Assembly: GCA_016933985.1 (NCBI GenBank) | Contig: JAFGTU010000396.1 | Coordinates: 1 to 13,776 of the forward strand | DNA from: Sedimentisphaerales bacterium | GTDB taxonomy: Bacteria; Planctomycetota; Phycisphaerae; Sedimentisphaerales; Anaerobacaceae | Direction of reading: 5' to 3' | DNA length: 13,776 nt | Shown here: positions 13,191 through 13,776 of the stretch, one piece after another | Position numbering within the stretch: position 1 is the stretch's first letter | How the letters are laid out: the number at the start of each line of letters is the position of its first letter | Made by a program: the position numbers and the translations under genes | Notes under the pieces: model-generated | What the model saw: only the letters and a program-made list of their open reading frames with translations | Told to the model about the DNA's origin: nothing | The model's database searches: none

Positions 13191-13776
13191 TCAGATTTCC
13201 CAGTTCAGTTTTTCCCGGGCGCGGAAGTAGAACCTGCCGAGCAGGTGCGATGCGACCATGCTGAGGTAAATGCCGACCAGCTTTAAGAAATGGTCCATTA
13301 CCCAGTTTCGAGGAAGGACGTATATCAAGAAAGGTATTACGAAAGCGGGCAGATAGAAGAACACAGCCAGGGCGAGGTATCTGAAAAGCGTGCTGAGGAT
13401 CGAAGCTATAATCAGGATGGGGTTGAGAGCCGTGAGCGAGTCGAACATGATCACGGAGAGCCACGCCATTGGGAATAGGAAGGCGCCGCATCCGTAGAGT
13501 ATCCAGAAGGTTCCGTCGATTCGGCGGGTGTAAAACAGATAGGCAATGACGGGGATAGCGGCGATAGCGATGCAGGCGATGACCCGCCCGACGATGCAGA
13601 CCAGCTCCCAGAATCCGGGGGTATTGCCCGCCGTCTCGGGTGCGCGCAATCCGCCGAGGGCGCTGTCGCGGACGCACTCAGAGAAGTACCACCACAGATA
13701 ACAAAAGAGCGTGGCTCCCAGGAGAGAGCGTATAATCAGAAGGAGCACGAGAAAGACGATGCCGGGGGGAAAGGCC
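13191..13776 (-). CDS. Multi-pass membrane protein, 5'-truncated by window edge
   Basis: A - strand reading frame ends at TCA (stop TGA) at 13191-13193 and is open to the window edge. At least 195 residues are visible. A GTG at 13748-13746 could start a 185-residue protein, but the codons upstream of it (reading AFPPGIVFLV) are also hydrophobic and open, so the true start is probably outside. Hydrophobic segments lie, in the 185-residue numbering, at about 1-22, 46-73, 79-102, 106-145 (long enough for two) and 154-172. I do not recognise the family and see no catalytic motif. It converges on the PDZ gene with an 18-bp gap and no obvious terminator between them. Confidence 0.7.
   Translation of the reverse strand, partial: AFPPGIVFLVLLLIIRSLLGATLFCYLWWYFSECVRDSALGGLRAPETAGNTPGFWELVCIVGRVIACIAIAAIPVIAYLFYTRRIDGTFWILYGCGAFLFPMAWLSVIMFDSLTALNPILIIASILSTLFRYLALAVFFYLPAFVIPFLIYVLPRNWVMDHFLKLVGIYLSMVASHLLGRFYFRAREKLNWEI

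Overview
The window reads like a chromosomal piece of an environmental bacterium. A planctomycete of the Phycisphaerae/Sedimentisphaerales type is the best guess. Reasons: moderately GC-rich coding DNA, a Cys-type sulfatase with a Tat/lipoprotein leader, an ECF sigma factor paired with a zinc-less membrane partner, archaeal-type split LeuC/LeuD, and spacers full of short dispersed repeats of a kind I associate with planctomycete assemblies. That assignment is inference; no rRNA or other marker is present. Nearly all genes are on the + strand.

Layout. 1-632 has no convincing gene: two copies of a 15-mer, a block of 7-bp DNA repeats, a good promoter (about 366-393) and a roughly 230-nt leader with three small hairpins. 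633-7491 is a leucine biosynthesis operon: leuA, leuC, leuD and leuB. It is interrupted twice. Between leuC and leuD is a 502-bp cassette (3566-4067) made of one GxxExxY-family PD-(D/E)xK-like gene between perfect 14-bp terminal inverted repeats, each part of an array of four ACAGATT-like units. Between leuD and leuB are a 53-codon gene with a CxxC motif (4583-4744), a 7-bp-repeat spacer, and a secreted sulfatase gene (4877-6376).

7496-10105 is a second unit with its own promoter, overlapped by an 8-bp inverted repeat. It carries a DUF1015 protein and a class V aminotransferase of the kind that can serve in serine synthesis, and ends in a strong intrinsic terminator. 10148-10801 is a BrnT/CopG-type toxin-antitoxin module. 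Its promoter lies so close to the toxin start that the transcript should be leaderless, and a 12-bp sequence sits on each side of the module in opposite orientation.

10890-13172 is an apparent three-gene envelope unit: an ECF sigma factor, an overlapping single-pass membrane protein in the anti-sigma position but without a zinc motif, and an exported PDZ/coiled-coil protein. A multi-pass membrane protein on the - strand (13191-13776) converges on it and runs off the window.

The most unusual features are the inverted-repeat cassette inside the leucine operon, whose left end supplies the leuC stop codon while its right end stops 14 nt before the leuD start, and the recurring 7-bp repeats in several spacers.
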